Positions 63,918 through 64,000 of a DNA stretch of 64,000 bases are shown here, piece after piece (position 1 is the stretch's first letter; each line of letters starts with the position of its first letter). The position numbers and the translations under genes were made by a program. The notes beneath the pieces are model-generated. The model ran no database searches. It was not told where the DNA came from and saw only the letters and a program-made list of their open reading frames with translations. The stretch is taken from NCBI RefSeq assembly GCF_002085925.2, contig NZ_CP053562.1:2274001-2338000 (forward strand). The letters run 5' to 3'. The stretch comes from Thioclava electrotropha. GTDB taxonomy: Bacteria > Pseudomonadota > Alphaproteobacteria > Rhodobacterales > Rhodobacteraceae.

Positions 63918-64000
63918 ATGACAAGCGGACCTAAAGGGCGGGTGCACAGGCGCCGGGTGTTCTACATCCCCGGCTACGACCCGATTCATCCCCGCCGCTA
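63918..64000 (+). CDS. N-terminal fragment, alpha/beta-hydrolase-like protein
   Basis: The first 27 codons of a gene running past the right edge. It reads MTSGPKGRVHRRRVFYIPGYDP and then IHPRR, resembling the start of a conserved Rhodobacterales hypothetical that has an alpha/beta-hydrolase look (FYIPGYDP). The ATG at 63918 is preceded by GAGGAAGGG. Too little is present to assign a function. Confidence 0.55.
   Translation, partial: MTSGPKGRVHRRRVFYIPGYDPIHPRR

Noticed and set aside
1..64000. CRISPR arrays, tRNA/rRNA genes, insertion sequences, integrases
   Set aside because: I looked for regularly spaced direct repeats, tRNA-like cloverleaves, transposase motifs and flanking direct repeats and found none.

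Overview
The window is GC-rich alphaproteobacterial chromosome, almost certainly from Rhodobacterales (Rhodobacteraceae/Paracoccaceae; Thioclava-like is my best guess but is not proven). The reasons are the pyrH-frr-uppS-cdsA-dxr-rseP-bamA order, the dusB-ntrB-ntrC-ntrY-ntrX cluster with NtrC and NtrX both lacking GAFTGA, a fused IspDF, class II DAHP synthase, many 4-bp ATGA overlaps, and small lineage-typical hypothetical proteins. There is no rRNA, tRNA, CRISPR array, prophage or insertion sequence. Most of the window is vertically inherited core genome with a few accessory islets.

Region 1 (1-9.2 kb): an envelope, isoprenoid and translation operon on the minus strand, from pyrH to the truncated bamA at the left edge. 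A previously easy-to-miss 57-residue membrane protein and a terminator lie between rseP and bamA. miaA diverges from pyrH. Region 2 (9.3-22.5 kb), the accessory part: an AraC regulator, an ExaC-type aldehyde dehydrogenase, a frameshifted autotransporter subtilase, a GntR-GNAT pair divergent from an ABC importer plus racemase operon, and a GAF-Fis regulator. The same 20-bp palindrome lies upstream of both the aldehyde dehydrogenase and the GAF-Fis gene, which links them. Region 3 (22.5-32 kb): rlmE-ppx, a soluble PhoR-like kinase, yicC-gmk-gamma carbonic anhydrase, a PAS protein, a frameshifted class II aroG and a GlxA-type regulator.

Region 4 (32-49.7 kb): a nitrogen-flavoured block. A first LIV-type ABC operon (K-G-F-H-M) converges on dusB-ntrBC-ntrYX. 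It is followed by ispDF-pgpA-pncC, an ammonium transporter, coq10, hpt and a small membrane protein. Region 5 (49.7-55.8 kb): a second, reverse-strand LIV-type operon of the same order, divergent from a LysR regulator. Region 6 (55.9-64 kb): a periplasmic four-EF-hand protein; a three-gene methyl-tetrahydrofolate module (PF13769-like small protein, MetF, pterin-binding methyltransferase); a DUF2927/TPR lipoprotein; a 55-residue membrane protein; a CoxE-like vWA protein; a DedA protein; an M48 protease; and the start of another gene.

For the hunt, the strongest signals are these: the paired CTGTCTC-N6-GAGACAG sites tying a GAF-Fis regulator without an AAA+ domain to an aldehyde dehydrogenase; two frameshifts that both look like G5 to G4 losses, one of them in a probable essential gene; a two-hairpin dispersed repeat in three copies; a perfect GntR-type operator; an Arg in the Walker A of the second LivF; the methyl-THF module; and three small membrane genes below usual length cut-offs. 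Nothing in the window is convincingly a wholly new system.
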